Origin: Gammaproteobacteria bacterium
Lineage (GTDB): Bacteria; Pseudomonadota; Gammaproteobacteria; Ga0077536
NCBI GenBank assembly: GCA_021773835.1
Contig: JAJFJQ010000028.1
Span: 310,001 to 374,000 of the forward strand
Reading direction: 5' to 3'
Length of the DNA stretch: 64,000 nt
This document shows, one piece after another, positions 45,648 to 58,277 of this stretch; position 1 is the stretch's first letter, and the number at the start of each line of letters is the position of its first letter. The translations under genes and the position numbers were made by a program. The notes below the pieces were generated by a model that had not been told where the DNA came from, searched no databases, and was given only the letters and a program-made list of their open reading frames with translations.

Positions 45648-46619
45648 TCAGACACCTCGCGTAAGGTCGATCTGCCGCAGGTAGATAGCAACCGCTATCC
45701 AGGCCCCAATCAAGCCCAAGGCGGCGCCGGATACTAGTACTGTTAAGATAGAAAATATAGAAATATTAATAAGTTGCAGATCGCTGCCGTATAACGCAGC
45801 GAGCCTCGCGGAGGGCCCGCTAAGTGATGCTACGGCACCTGCGACGACCGTGAGCGCCACCACCGCTCCAAACAGGCCTTGAACCGCCCCGCTATAGAGA
45901 AAGGGTCGCCTTACGAAAGCGTCCGTCGCGCCGCAAAGTTTTGCGACCTCGATTTCATCGCGTCGGCCGTGGATGCCAACGCGGATCGTGTTTCCCGTGA
46001 TCAGTACCACCCCGATACTAAGGATTACTGCAAACACCGCGGCCGTGCGGGCCGCCACATCTGCAATCGCGCCGAGTCGCCGGATCCAGGTAATATCAAA
46101 TTGCGCGTGGGCGACATGTGGCAATTCTTCCAACTCCCGTTGCAGGCGCATCCCCTTCTCGCCCTCGAATTCGCCCGCGCCAACGGTGACGACGATCGTG
46201 TAGGGCAAAGGGTTTTCCGCCAGGCTAGCGATCACCTCACGCATATTGGAAGCCTCCGCGAACTCGGCCAAGGCCGTGCTTTTGTCGATGATCCGAACCT
46301 CATCTATCCTGGCGTCGCTACTGAGCGAGTTTGCGAGCGCTTCGGCCTCGTCCCTGTTTGCATTAGTCTCAAGAAATAGACTGGCCTGCGGTTGTGACCC
46401 GAGCCCGACGACCACATTGAGAAAGTTGTTCTGGAGTACGTGCAAACCCAGCGGCAAGGACAATGTGAATCCAATGACCAGCACACTTAAGATAACAGCG
46501 CTTCGATTCGAGCGTAGATTAGTAAAGGTATCGCGGATCGAGTCACGATGCTGCCGCAACCACGCACGATAGGCGCTCGGTTTAGTGCGCCGTGCAGCGG
46601 GCCGGTGATGGTCGTTCAT
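45648..46619 (-). CDS. ftsX: Cell division ABC-type permease FtsX
   Basis: 323 residues: cytosolic N-terminus, four membrane segments (about 42-65, 192-215, 243-270, 295-315) and an extracytoplasmic loop between the first two that in FtsX activates EnvC-type amidase activators. LRSNRSAVILSVLVIGFTLSLP and IRVGIHGRRDEIEVAKLCGATDAFVRRPFLYSG are typical. Ten bases after ftsE. Confidence 0.94.
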   Translation of the reverse strand: MNDHHRPAARRTKPSAYRAWLRQHRDSIRDTFTNLRSNRSAVILSVLVIGFTLSLPLGLHVLQNNFLNVVVGLGSQPQASLFLETNANRDEAEALANSLSSDARIDEVRIIDKSTALAEFAEASNMREVIASLAENPLPYTIVVTVGAGEFEGEKGMRLQRELEELPHVAHAQFDITWIRRLGAIADVAARTAAVFAVILSIGVVLITGNTIRVGIHGRRDEIEVAKLCGATDAFVRRPFLYSGAVQGLFGAVVALTVVAGAVASLSGPSARLAALYGSDLQLINISIFSILTVLVSGAALGLIGAWIAVAIYLRQIDLTRGV

Positions 46620-46628
46620 ATCGTCGGT

Positions 46629-47288
46629 TTAACCGGAGGCTACTACTTGCCCGGCGGCCAGCGCGATCCTGCGATGACGTTCGTGTCGGATCAGTTCGAC
46701 GTCATGGGTAGCGATCAAGACCGTCACGCCAACGTCATTGAATTGGCCGAACAGTTTAAGGATCTCTAATGACAATGTGGGGTCAAGATTTCCCGTTGGC
46801 TCATCCGCCAACAATATCTGCGGACGATTAACGACGGCCCTCGCAATTCCCACTCGCTGTTGTTCCCCGCTGGATAAAATGCGGGGCAACACCTTTTCTT
46901 TATTCAACAAACCGACTTTATCAAGCGCGGCGCGGACTCTTTTTTGCGTTTCGGATGTCCGATGGCCGGCAACCACTAAGGGCATGGCGACATTGTCAAA
47001 GACCGAGCGGTCGGGCAGAAGCCGGTGTTCCTGGAAGATAACGCCGACACGGCGTCGATAGAAAGGCACTTGACGCCGTGGCACCCGTTCTAGATTGCGA
47101 CCATCGACAATCACCTGGCCGCGGGACGCCTGTTCTATCAGCGCAATTAGCCGCAATAAGGTACTTTTGCCGGCGCCGGAATGTCCGGTTAGAAAAACAA
47201 ATTCACCTTTTTCAATTTTCAACGAAACATTTTTTAACGCATCCTGGCCAGACTCATAAGTTTTGTAAACGCTGTCGAACTGGATCAT
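46629..47288 (-). CDS. ftsE: Cell division ATP-binding protein FtsE
   Basis: 219 residues. Walker A GHSGAGKSTLLRL near 35-47, Walker B ILLADEPTGNLD near 158-169, and the ABC signature, which reads LSSGEQQRV rather than the usual LSGGEQQRV. FtsE powers FtsX to control septal peptidoglycan hydrolysis. Overlaps ftsY by 4 bases; the order ftsY-ftsE-ftsX-rpoH is the gammaproteobacterial one. Confidence 0.95.
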   Translation of the reverse strand: MIQFDSVYKTYESGQDALKNVSLKIEKGEFVFLTGHSGAGKSTLLRLIALIEQASRGQVIVDGRNLERVPRRQVPFYRRRVGVIFQEHRLLPDRSVFDNVAMPLVVAGHRTSETQKRVRAALDKVGLLNKEKVLPRILSSGEQQRVGIARAVVNRPQILLADEPTGNLDPTLSLEILKLFGQFNDVGVTVLIATHDVELIRHERHRRIALAAGQVVASG

Positions 47289-48217
47289 TTCGAAGCCGGT
47301 GGTGTCGTAACAGGTGTATCTACTAGTACCGCTTCGGCGAAATCACGCGCGTCAAATGTTTGTAAATCGTCATAGGCCTCTCCAACCCCGACAAAACGGA
47401 TCGGCAGACCCAGGCTCGAGGCTAAGGCGAACACAATGCCTCCCTTCGCCGTGCCGTCTAACTTCGTTAGCGTAATCGAATCCAATTCGACTTGTTCATG
47501 AAAAAGTTTGGCCTGGCTAAGGGCGTTCTGCCCCATCGTTGAATCTACGATCAACATGGTTTCGTGTGGCGCGCTGGCGTCAAACTTCTTTACTACACGT
47601 TTTACCTTCTCCAATTCGGCCATTAGGTTTGATTGGGTATGTAATCGACCTGCGGTATCGGCGATCAGAACATCGATTCCACGCGCGGTTGCCGCCGAGC
47701 AGGCGTCAAATATTACCGAAGCCGGGTCCGCACCATCGGCTTGAGCGATCACGGGGATGTCCAGGCGCGTACCCCACTCGGTCAATTGATCGACCGCAGC
47801 GGCGCGGAAAGTGTCCCCGGCAGCAAACATGACCGTCAATCCGTTCTCTTTAAGCCGTCTACCAATCTTCGCGATTGTTGTCGTTTTGCCGGCGCCATTT
47901 ACTCCAACGATAAGCATCACAAAAGGTCGCGGAGCAGCGACAGAGATCTCTAAGGGTGCTTCGCAATCCTTAAGAATAGCCGTCATCTCCTCGACGACGG
48001 ATTCAATCAGATTCGACTCGGTGGACGATGTCCGTGACTTGACCCCGGCGATTATTCGAGCGGTTGCATCAATCCCACAATCGGAGATGAGTAGCGAAGA
48101 CTCGAGCGCATCGATGGTAGCGGCATCTATGGCTTTGCCATGACCGAGAACCGACTTCAACCCGTCTAAGAGGTTATTTCGGGTTCGGGCTATCCCTTTG
48201 GCGAGACGCTTAAACAT
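47285..48217 (-). CDS. ftsY: Signal recognition particle receptor FtsY
   Basis: 310 residues: NG domain with P-loop GVNGAGKTTTIAKIG, DTAGRLHTQ and TKLDGTAKGG. The long acidic A domain of E. coli FtsY (497 aa) is missing, so only the NG core with a short basic N-terminus is present. It receives ribosome-SRP complexes at the membrane. Divergent from the M16 peptidase pair across 163 bases. Confidence 0.96.
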   Translation of the reverse strand: MFKRLAKGIARTRNNLLDGLKSVLGHGKAIDAATIDALESSLLISDCGIDATARIIAGVKSRTSSTESNLIESVVEEMTAILKDCEAPLEISVAAPRPFVMLIVGVNGAGKTTTIAKIGRRLKENGLTVMFAAGDTFRAAAVDQLTEWGTRLDIPVIAQADGADPASVIFDACSAATARGIDVLIADTAGRLHTQSNLMAELEKVKRVVKKFDASAPHETMLIVDSTMGQNALSQAKLFHEQVELDSITLTKLDGTAKGGIVFALASSLGLPIRFVGVGEAYDDLQTFDARDFAEAVLVDTPVTTPPASK

Positions 48218-48380
48218 CGATTGTTAGAATTTCCACGGCTAGATTCTGCAGGGCGACGGTGTTGTGCAGGGTTGTAATCGGATATCCTACCACCCCCGCT
48301 GAGCCGTGCCATCGGCGGAACCAAACCGCCTTGCCCGCGGTCATGCAGTGTAACTGCGATCGCTAACCCGGAGATTAACC

Positions 48381-49730
48381 TTGCGCCAATTTGCTAGCTT
48401 GCTCGTCATCTGTCTGCTGTTTCCATTCAATCAAGCGGGCGCAGCCGACCGTACACATGAGTATAAGCTAGACAATGGGCTAAAACTTATTGTGGCCGAA
48501 GATCATCGAGCACCCGTGGCCGTCGTCCAAGTGTGGTACAGAGTCGGTTCGAGTTTCGAATACGACGGCATCACAGGTGTCTCCCACGCCTTAGAGCACA
48601 TGATGTTCAAGGGTACGGAAAAGATCCCATCAGGCAAGTTTTCTGAAATCGTCTCTGCACAAGGTGGCGAGGAAAACGCATTTACAAGTACGGATTACAC
48701 CGCGTACTTCCAAACATGGTCCGCCGACAACGTCGGACTAAGCTTCAAGCTTGAGGCCGATCGAATGCGCAACCTGGTCCTAAGCGAAGCTGAATTTAAA
48801 AACGAAATTCGGGTGGTGCTCGAGGAGCGGCGGTTGCGAACCGACGATAATCCTCGTGCGCTACTAGGCGAAACGGCGCGCTCAATCGCCTACCAAACGA
48901 GTCCATACCGCCAACCGGTGATCGGCTGGGCCGCGGATCTTCAAGGGATGGAAATAGACGACCTGCGGACCTGGTATTCGCGTTGGTATGCGCCGAATAA
49001 CGCAACCGTAGTTGTTGTCGGTGACGTCGTACCTGGACAAGTATTTGCGCTGGCCAAAAAACATTTTGGGCCGTTGTCCTCGCAATCGCCCAAAGCGCCG
49101 AAAAACCGGCCGGAAGTCGAACAACAAGGCACCAAGACCGTTACCGTAACAAGTAACAAGACGCGAGTGCCGCAGCTTTATATGGGTTACAAAGTTCCTG
49201 TGTTGAACAACGCGCTTGCCCAAAATAGTCAATACAAAGAATGGGAGATTTATGCACTCGATGTATTGTCTGGAACCTTAGACGGCGGACCTAGCGCGCG
49301 TTTACCGCGTGAGCTTGTGCGCGAAGCAAAGATCGCCGCCAGCGTTGGGGCAGATTACTCCGGCGCATCCCGGCTAGCGTCGCTGTTTAGTTTCAGTGCC
49401 GCACCGAGTGCTGAGCACACCCTGGAAGAATTGAAGACAGCCATTATCGCTCAGATTGAAAGACTGAAAAAGGAACCGCCGACGGTGGCCGAACTTGAGC
49501 GCATAAAGACACAAGTCGTCGCGGATCGCATTTTCCAACGCGACTCCATGTTTTACCAGGGACTCATTATCGGAACCTTAGATTCCGTAGGCTTAGATTG
49601 GCGCCTAAACGACAAATACGTCGAGAAGATTTCCGCCGTAACGCCAGAGCAAGTTCAAGCGGTCGCCGTTAAGTACCTGGTACCGGAACGTTTGACCATT
49701 GCTAAACTCTTACCTCGTGCAGGGGAGTAA
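48381..49730 (+). CDS. M16 family zinc peptidase, catalytic subunit
   Basis: 449 residues from TTG 48381 (CCGGAG upstream). Signal peptide (1-21, ending QAGA). Inverted zincin motif HALEH near 66-70 in SHALEHMMFKGT, and the downstream glutamate in NEIRVVLEERR complete the M16 zinc site. A periplasmic peptidase. The next gene encodes a homologue without the zinc motif; such pairs form heterodimers. Confidence 0.93.
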   Translation: MRQFASLLVICLLFPFNQAGAADRTHEYKLDNGLKLIVAEDHRAPVAVVQVWYRVGSSFEYDGITGVSHALEHMMFKGTEKIPSGKFSEIVSAQGGEENAFTSTDYTAYFQTWSADNVGLSFKLEADRMRNLVLSEAEFKNEIRVVLEERRLRTDDNPRALLGETARSIAYQTSPYRQPVIGWAADLQGMEIDDLRTWYSRWYAPNNATVVVVGDVVPGQVFALAKKHFGPLSSQSPKAPKNRPEVEQQGTKTVTVTSNKTRVPQLYMGYKVPVLNNALAQNSQYKEWEIYALDVLSGTLDGGPSARLPRELVREAKIAASVGADYSGASRLASLFSFSAAPSAEHTLEELKTAIIAQIERLKKEPPTVAELERIKTQVVADRIFQRDSMFYQGLIIGTLDSVGLDWRLNDKYVEKISAVTPEQVQAVAVKYLVPERLTIAKLLPRAGE

Positions 49731-49734
49731 CGGC

Positions 49735-51054
49735 GTGAAACATTACCTGACAACGATTATTTTTTGTGTGTCACTGTGCTTAAGCTTAGCGGTCCACGCC
49801 ACCCCGGAAATACAACACTGGGTCACCGACAATGGTGCTCGAGTCTACTTCGTCGAAGCCCCCGAAATCCCGATCTTGGACGTGCGCTTTGTATTTGATG
49901 CAGGCAGTTCCCGCGATGGCTTAGAAACCGGCTTGGCACAATTAACAAGCAGTCTATTGGGTGAGGGCGCAGGCGAATTTGACGCAAACGTCTTTAAAGA
50001 AATGGTGGCGGATACTGGCGCGATGTTCTCGACTGGCGCACTGCGCGACATGGCGTGGATATCGCTGCGATCGCTGGCGGACAAAAAATATTTGGCTCCG
50101 GCACTCGCGTTAATGGAGTCGGTACTGAGTAAACCTAGATTTGATGATGATACGGTACAACGACGAAAAGCGAATACGCTGGTGCGCATCAAACAGGAAA
50201 AACAATCACCTTCAGCAATCGCATCGAAAGCGTTCTACAAGGCGCTATACGACAAGCATCCGTACGCGGCCGAGATGTCCGGTACTGAGGCATCGGTTAC
50301 GGCACTCTCGCGGGACAATATTGTAAGCTTTCATCGCAAATATTACGTTGCGAAAAATGCGACGATTGCGATAGTTGGTGCCGTCACAACCGAACAAGCC
50401 AAGAAAATCGCGACCCAGTTGAGCAAAGGTATCGCCGCCGGTAAACCTGCACCGCCGCTTCCAGCCGTCGGATCCTTGGCGGCAGCCAGCAGCGAGCACG
50501 TTGAGTTTCCGTCGATCCAAAGCCATATAAAAATAGGCCAACCCGGCATTAAGCGTGGTGATCCGGATTATTTCCCCTTGCTCGTAGGAAACCATGTCCT
50601 CGGCGGTGGCGGCTTGGTCTCAATCTTATTCGACGAGATCCGCGATAAGCGCGGATTGTCCTACAGCGTAAACAGCCACTTCACACCAATGGCAGAGCTC
50701 GGGCCATTTACGGCGTCTCTACAAACCGATAACTCGCAGGTCGAAGAGGCGATCTCCGTGCTACGCGAGCAAATTAGCAAATTTGTGAGCGATGGTCCGA
50801 CGCCGCAGGCCCTTGAAGCGGCGAAGCAAAATCTGATTGGTGGGTTTCCGCTGCGCATCGCCAGCAATTCTAAAATACTCGAATATTTGGGCATGATCGG
50901 CTTCTATCGACTACCCCTTGATTACCTGACTACCTTCCCCGATCACGTGGCCGAGGTCACCGCCGATGATGTGCGAACTGCGTTTCAGCGGCGCTTGAAC
51001 CCTGAAAAGATGGTTCTTGTAGTGGTAGGACGCGCAGACACGAAGGACGAATAA
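49735..51054 (+). CDS. M16 family protein, non-catalytic subunit
   Basis: 439 residues from GTG 49735, 4 bases after the previous stop, with GGGGAG upstream. Signal peptide ending LAVHA. M16 fold, but the HxxEH site is replaced (QLTSSLLGEGAG), so it cannot bind zinc there. The C-terminal half retains RDKRGLSYSVNSHF, the Arg/Tyr substrate-binding segment. It presumably completes the chamber with the catalytic partner. Confidence 0.92.
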   Translation: MKHYLTTIIFCVSLCLSLAVHATPEIQHWVTDNGARVYFVEAPEIPILDVRFVFDAGSSRDGLETGLAQLTSSLLGEGAGEFDANVFKEMVADTGAMFSTGALRDMAWISLRSLADKKYLAPALALMESVLSKPRFDDDTVQRRKANTLVRIKQEKQSPSAIASKAFYKALYDKHPYAAEMSGTEASVTALSRDNIVSFHRKYYVAKNATIAIVGAVTTEQAKKIATQLSKGIAAGKPAPPLPAVGSLAAASSEHVEFPSIQSHIKIGQPGIKRGDPDYFPLLVGNHVLGGGGLVSILFDEIRDKRGLSYSVNSHFTPMAELGPFTASLQTDNSQVEEAISVLREQISKFVSDGPTPQALEAAKQNLIGGFPLRIASNSKILEYLGMIGFYRLPLDYLTTFPDHVAEVTADDVRTAFQRRLNPEKMVLVVVGRADTKDE

Positions 51055-51104
51055 GCCGTGTTACGACAACAGCAGGTAGCGCGTTCTTTGAGGTCAGCGT
51101 TTGC

Positions 51105-54254
<3,150 letters not shown>

Positions 54255-54264
<10 letters not shown>

Positions 54265-55070
54265 CAGCGAGGGCAATAAAAGCTTGAGCGTTGTCCTATC
54301 ACGATCTGGCGAATGAGCCCGCCTTGGCACTCACACGGTTCACCCGCACGACCGTAGACCCTTAGCCTTACACGGAAATAGCCCGGTTCGCCGTCACTAT
54401 GAACGAAATCTCGTAAGGTCGTTCCGCCAAGCTCAAGTGCCTCTTCCAGTACTTCTCGAACGGCCACAACAATGGCATCGTATCGCGTTCTGCTGATCCG
54501 CCCAGCGGCGCGATTGGGGTGGACTCCAGCACGATAGAGCGATTCACTCGCGTAGATGTTGCCCACCCCAACGACGATTCGGCTATCCATGATGTAGTTC
54601 TTAACCGCCGCCTGCCGCCGCCGCGCGCCCGCATGTAGATACGCCCCACTAAATTGTTCATCCCAGGGTTCGGGGCCGAGATGCCTTAGTAACGCATGAT
54701 CTTTCGGCGGTTCTTCGGTCCAGACCATCAAACCAAAACGTCGCGGGTCGTGCAGCCGCAGACAATGAGTAGCATCGAAAGTAATTTCGACATGGTCGTG
54801 CTTTCTAAATGCAGTTCGTGGTTCGACGATACGGAGACTGCCAGACATACCCAAGTGCACGATAAGAAAGCCGTTGTCAAAACGGAACAATAAGTATTTT
54901 GCGCGGCGCTCAACGGCTCGTAATGTTAGCCCGGTGAGTCGCTGTGGTAACGATGCGAGCACCGGTTGCCGTAAATTTGGATTTCGGACATTTACCGCTG
55001 AGACGCGTCGCCCCTCCAGTAATGGACCGACCCCACGGCGCGTGGTCTCGACCTCGGGTAGCTCAGGCAC
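54255..55070 (-). CDS. mutM: Formamidopyrimidine-DNA glycosylase
   Basis: 271 residues. PELPEVET with catalytic Pro2 and Glu3, Lys in AKYLLF near 57, GVGNIYASE, and a C-terminal zinc finger. The finger reads CEC...CPRC: the first pair is C-x-C instead of the usual C-x2-C, with the flanking residues still aligned. Removes oxidised purines. Overlaps the end of the upstream gldG-like gene by 8 bases. Confidence 0.95.
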
Positions 55071-56409
55071 GCCGTCTTCGCCACCAGATGAGCAAGCCGT
55101 TTAAAACGAATGCAAATGGTAAGACTATTAGGAACCCAAAACCGATAACTGCCTTGTGCCAATCCTTTAGTTCTAAGATGTCGTCCTCGGCTACGCGGCT
55201 CGGAATAGAGATCATGCCATCGTCGTGCGACAGCCACTCGACCAGACGTACGCCCAAGTCTTGATTCCCGCTATTTTGTAGATAGGCGTTTGCGAGGAAA
55301 TCACCGTCACCCACGACGACGAGGCGCTGTTGGTGTTGTGGCAGGTCGCGCGACATTGCGACGGCAACCGGTATGGGCCCGAGGAAATCTGCGCCATCGT
55401 CGTAGCCCACATTACCGTCCAAGGGGTCGGTTTCACTCCATGCTTTGTCGCCGCTGAAGATCAAGCGTTCTGCTACCCATCCGTCCGGTGCGCGGATGTG
55501 AACGCCAACGGCATAGAACATTATTGTTGTGTAGTTAAACCCCGATAAAGCTGGGTGTTTGGCGTACTGGTTGAGCAAAATAAAGGCGGGATTATCGACC
55601 CCCTGGGCCAGCGAGACGGGATCAACAATCGTTCCCGGAATCGGTTTGAACCCGATAACTTGCTCCAATGCGCCCAGTGTTGTTGGGTGATCCGGATCGG
55701 TTAACCACAAAAGACTGCCGCCCGCTTCGATGTATTCAACGATCGCGTTGGTCTCGATTGGTTGAAAATCGACTTGTGGGCTCGCAAGCACGACAACATT
55801 TGCGTTATCGGGAACCGTGCGAAATTCGGCGAGGTTTATTTCCTGCACGTTGAAGCCCCGGCGCTCCAGCACGGATGCCCAATCCGACACATCGTGGTTT
55901 GCATTACGCCGCGAGCTACGCTCACCGTGGCCAGAAATAAAAACAATCCATTTATCCTCGGCGCGTGCGAGGCGCGATAAGGCCTCGGTGATCCCTCGTT
56001 CGCTGTACGCGGTCGTACGCTCTTGACGGGCTTCTCTTTGCACAATGATCTCGCCGTCGCGGATCTCCTCGCTACGGACGCGATCGGGCTCCGTTGCTGG
56101 ATCTACAATGTCAAACCTGATATCGGGTCGGTGGCGGCGGTAGCGTTCGATCAGCGGTTTAAGTTGCTCGCGCCTAAGATCGTTCGGTGGCAAAAAAGCG
56201 GTGATCGCGACCGGACCGGTAAAGGCTTCCAGTACCGCCAAGCTGGCCTCGGACAAGGTATGCGATTGCGCTCTGGTCACATCGAAACTTGGTGGGTTTC
56301 GAGTGCTAAGCCATGCCAATGTCACCGCCACAACTAAGGCGATAATAAAGCGCCCGGCGTGCGCAATACGTGCACGCCGACGTGGGGAATTAAAGGGGTT
56401 TACGGTCAC
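55063..56409 (-). CDS. GldG-like ABC-associated membrane protein
   Basis: 448 residues: an N-terminal membrane segment (about 17-36), a large extracytoplasmic region and a C-terminal membrane segment (IGFGFLIVLPFAFVLNGLLIWW) with a basic tail. Features include FDVTRAQSHTLSEASLAVL, FISGHGERS and a GGSLLWLTDPDHPTTL segment, typical of Gldg-family proteins (class I glutamine-amidotransferase-like). Third gene of an ATPase-permease-GldG set named after gliding-motility homologues; the role outside Bacteroidetes is unknown. The DUF4340 gene I expect next in such sets is replaced by mutM. Confidence 0.85.
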   Translation of the reverse strand: MTVNPFNSPRRRARIAHAGRFIIALVVAVTLAWLSTRNPPSFDVTRAQSHTLSEASLAVLEAFTGPVAITAFLPPNDLRREQLKPLIERYRRHRPDIRFDIVDPATEPDRVRSEEIRDGEIIVQREARQERTTAYSERGITEALSRLARAEDKWIVFISGHGERSSRRNANHDVSDWASVLERRGFNVQEINLAEFRTVPDNANVVVLASPQVDFQPIETNAIVEYIEAGGSLLWLTDPDHPTTLGALEQVIGFKPIPGTIVDPVSLAQGVDNPAFILLNQYAKHPALSGFNYTTIMFYAVGVHIRAPDGWVAERLIFSGDKAWSETDPLDGNVGYDDGADFLGPIPVAVAMSRDLPQHQQRLVVVGDGDFLANAYLQNSGNQDLGVRLVEWLSHDDGMISIPSRVAEDDILELKDWHKAVIGFGFLIVLPFAFVLNGLLIWWRRRRA

Positions 56410-57139
56410 CGTCTAAACGCCAAGTAGTGAGGTACAGCGTGCTGGCAATGATTATCATGAAATACGCGAGATCTGTTGTAACCAGCATGCCATGGGCTAG
56501 GCGTTGAAAATGGTTGAGGCTTGATAAGTAGTTGAACAGTGTGACGTCTTGTCCGAGGCGGGTTGCCCAATCGATCAGCCATAAGCCGCTTAAAACGCCG
56601 AAAGTCATGATCGCCGCCACGGATGAATGTGCAAACATCGCCGAGAACATAAGACCTACGGCGGCATAGGTGGACATCAGCAAAAACAGAGCCAGCAGAC
56701 CGGCCAGGTATAGACCAAAATCGATGGCCGCCCCCCACGCCAAGGTCAACGGCATCAGCGCAACGATCACCCAAAGTACGGCCAGCAACGCGCTGATACC
56801 AAGATACTTGCCGGCGACAATCTGCCATGACGTCACCGGTGAGCTATACAGCAGCGCTAGTGTTCCGCTGCGGCGCTCTGTGCTCAAGCTCGACATCGTG
56901 ATCACTGGAATAAAAAATAGCATCAACACCGCGCTAACCCCAATAGTTGGCGTCATTATGACCTCAGTAACACCAGGGGCTTCCGGCATCTTGCGGAGCT
57001 TATCTGCGAAATGCAGGTAGGTTTCAATTTGCGCTAAAAATTGAAAAGCGAGCACGAACTGGGCCATGGCCAGCACAGACCAAGCCAAGGGGCTACGGAA
57101 TAAAGCGGTTGCTTCACGAAGGGCGATGATTCGGATCAT
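56390..57139 (-). CDS. ABC-2 type permease (GldF-like)
   Basis: 249 residues with six hydrophobic segments. TMSSLSTERRSGTLALLYSSPV and IVAGKYLGISALLAV are hallmarks of ABC-2 permeases of the GldF/NosY kind. Overlaps the ATPase gene by 4 bases and the GldG-like gene by 20, so the three are translationally coupled. Confidence 0.9.
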   Translation of the reverse strand: MIRIIALREATALFRSPLAWSVLAMAQFVLAFQFLAQIETYLHFADKLRKMPEAPGVTEVIMTPTIGVSAVLMLFFIPVITMSSLSTERRSGTLALLYSSPVTSWQIVAGKYLGISALLAVLWVIVALMPLTLAWGAAIDFGLYLAGLLALFLLMSTYAAVGLMFSAMFAHSSVAAIMTFGVLSGLWLIDWATRLGQDVTLFNYLSSLNHFQRLAHGMLVTTDLAYFMIIIASTLYLTTWRLDGDRKPL

Positions 57140-58062
57140 GCGAAATCCGATTCATCATTGCAGGTCAGATCAACAAAAACCTGTTCCAATGGAGAGGCAT
57201 CGCGGGATAGTTCACGCAGGGCTAAATTCTGTTCGACCGCAAGCCGGGTTACCGCATCTGCCGCCGCATCGAAATCGGTGACCTCCAACCGGTAACGACC
57301 GTTACCGAGCGATTCGCCGTTGCGGACGCCGGCGACCTGATCCCATTGTAGTCCGGGCGCAGCGCCAGCCAGGTGAATCTGCATGGCGTCGGGCGTCTGA
57401 TCAATACGCTGATTAAATGCAATGCGCCCATGATGAAGTATCGCCACGCGGGAACACAACGCTTGCACTTCGGATAACACATGGGTCGATAAGATCACCG
57501 CGTGGTTTTGCGTCAGTGCCAAAATTGTAGCGCGCACGGCACGGATCTGGTTCGGATCGAGCCCGCTTGTCGGCTCGTCCAATATAACCACTTGTGGCCC
57601 GTGCAGCAGTGCTTGGGCAATCCCAACGCGTTGCCTGAATCCTTTCGAAAGGTTTCGGATGAGGCGCGAGCCGACGCTGGTGAGATCGCATTCTTTTTTA
57701 GATTTGACCATGGCGGCGGCGGCCTGCGATCGGTCGAGCCCACGTAGGCCAGCACAATATTGAAGATACTCGTCGACCGTCGCGTCCAAATAAAGGGGTG
57801 GGACCTCGGGCAGATAACCGAGTTGACCTTTCGCCAGACGCGGGTGTTGGGTCATGTCGTGTCCGCAAATGCTAACGCGTCCCTGGTGTGGCGCTAAAAC
57901 ACCGCTGAGAATGTTCATGGTCGTCGATTTCCCCGCGCCGTTCGGACCCAAAAACCCGAGAACTTCCCCACGGTGCAACTCGAGATCAATACCGTGAAGA
58001 ACCTGTCTGCCGTGGTAGTAGCGGATTAGGTTTTGAGCGCGGAGCAAGGGGTCGTCGACCAT
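57136..58062 (-). CDS. ABC transporter ATP-binding protein (GldA-like)
   Basis: 308 residues from ATG 58062; an open frame continues upstream to 58158 but the added residues are not family-like. Walker A GPNGAGKSTTMNIL, signature LSKGFRQRVGIAQALL (LSKG in place of LSGG, usual for this class), Walker B VVILDEPTSGLDP, and switch His in STHVL. The C-terminal 80 residues resemble the extra domain of GldA/NatA-type ATPases. Confidence 0.9.
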   Translation of the reverse strand: MVDDPLLRAQNLIRYYHGRQVLHGIDLELHRGEVLGFLGPNGAGKSTTMNILSGVLAPHQGRVSICGHDMTQHPRLAKGQLGYLPEVPPLYLDATVDEYLQYCAGLRGLDRSQAAAAMVKSKKECDLTSVGSRLIRNLSKGFRQRVGIAQALLHGPQVVILDEPTSGLDPNQIRAVRATILALTQNHAVILSTHVLSEVQALCSRVAILHHGRIAFNQRIDQTPDAMQIHLAGAAPGLQWDQVAGVRNGESLGNGRYRLEVTDFDAAADAVTRLAVEQNLALRELSRDASPLEQVFVDLTCNDESDFA

Positions 58063-58277
58063 GGGAGCGACATTATTCGCGAGCGTGGGGCGCTTGCCAA
58101 GGGGCGCTCCGGGTATCTTAAAGCCAGCGTTGACTCCAGGGTTTTTGGAAACCAGCATCGATACTGGAAATCACACACACATGAGTTCGAATTGCTCAGG
58201 GTTTTAAATCCAGCACGAATTGCGAGAAGATAGTGGGGCGCCGTCGTTCACGGTTTAATTTGGGACTAACGCTTACC

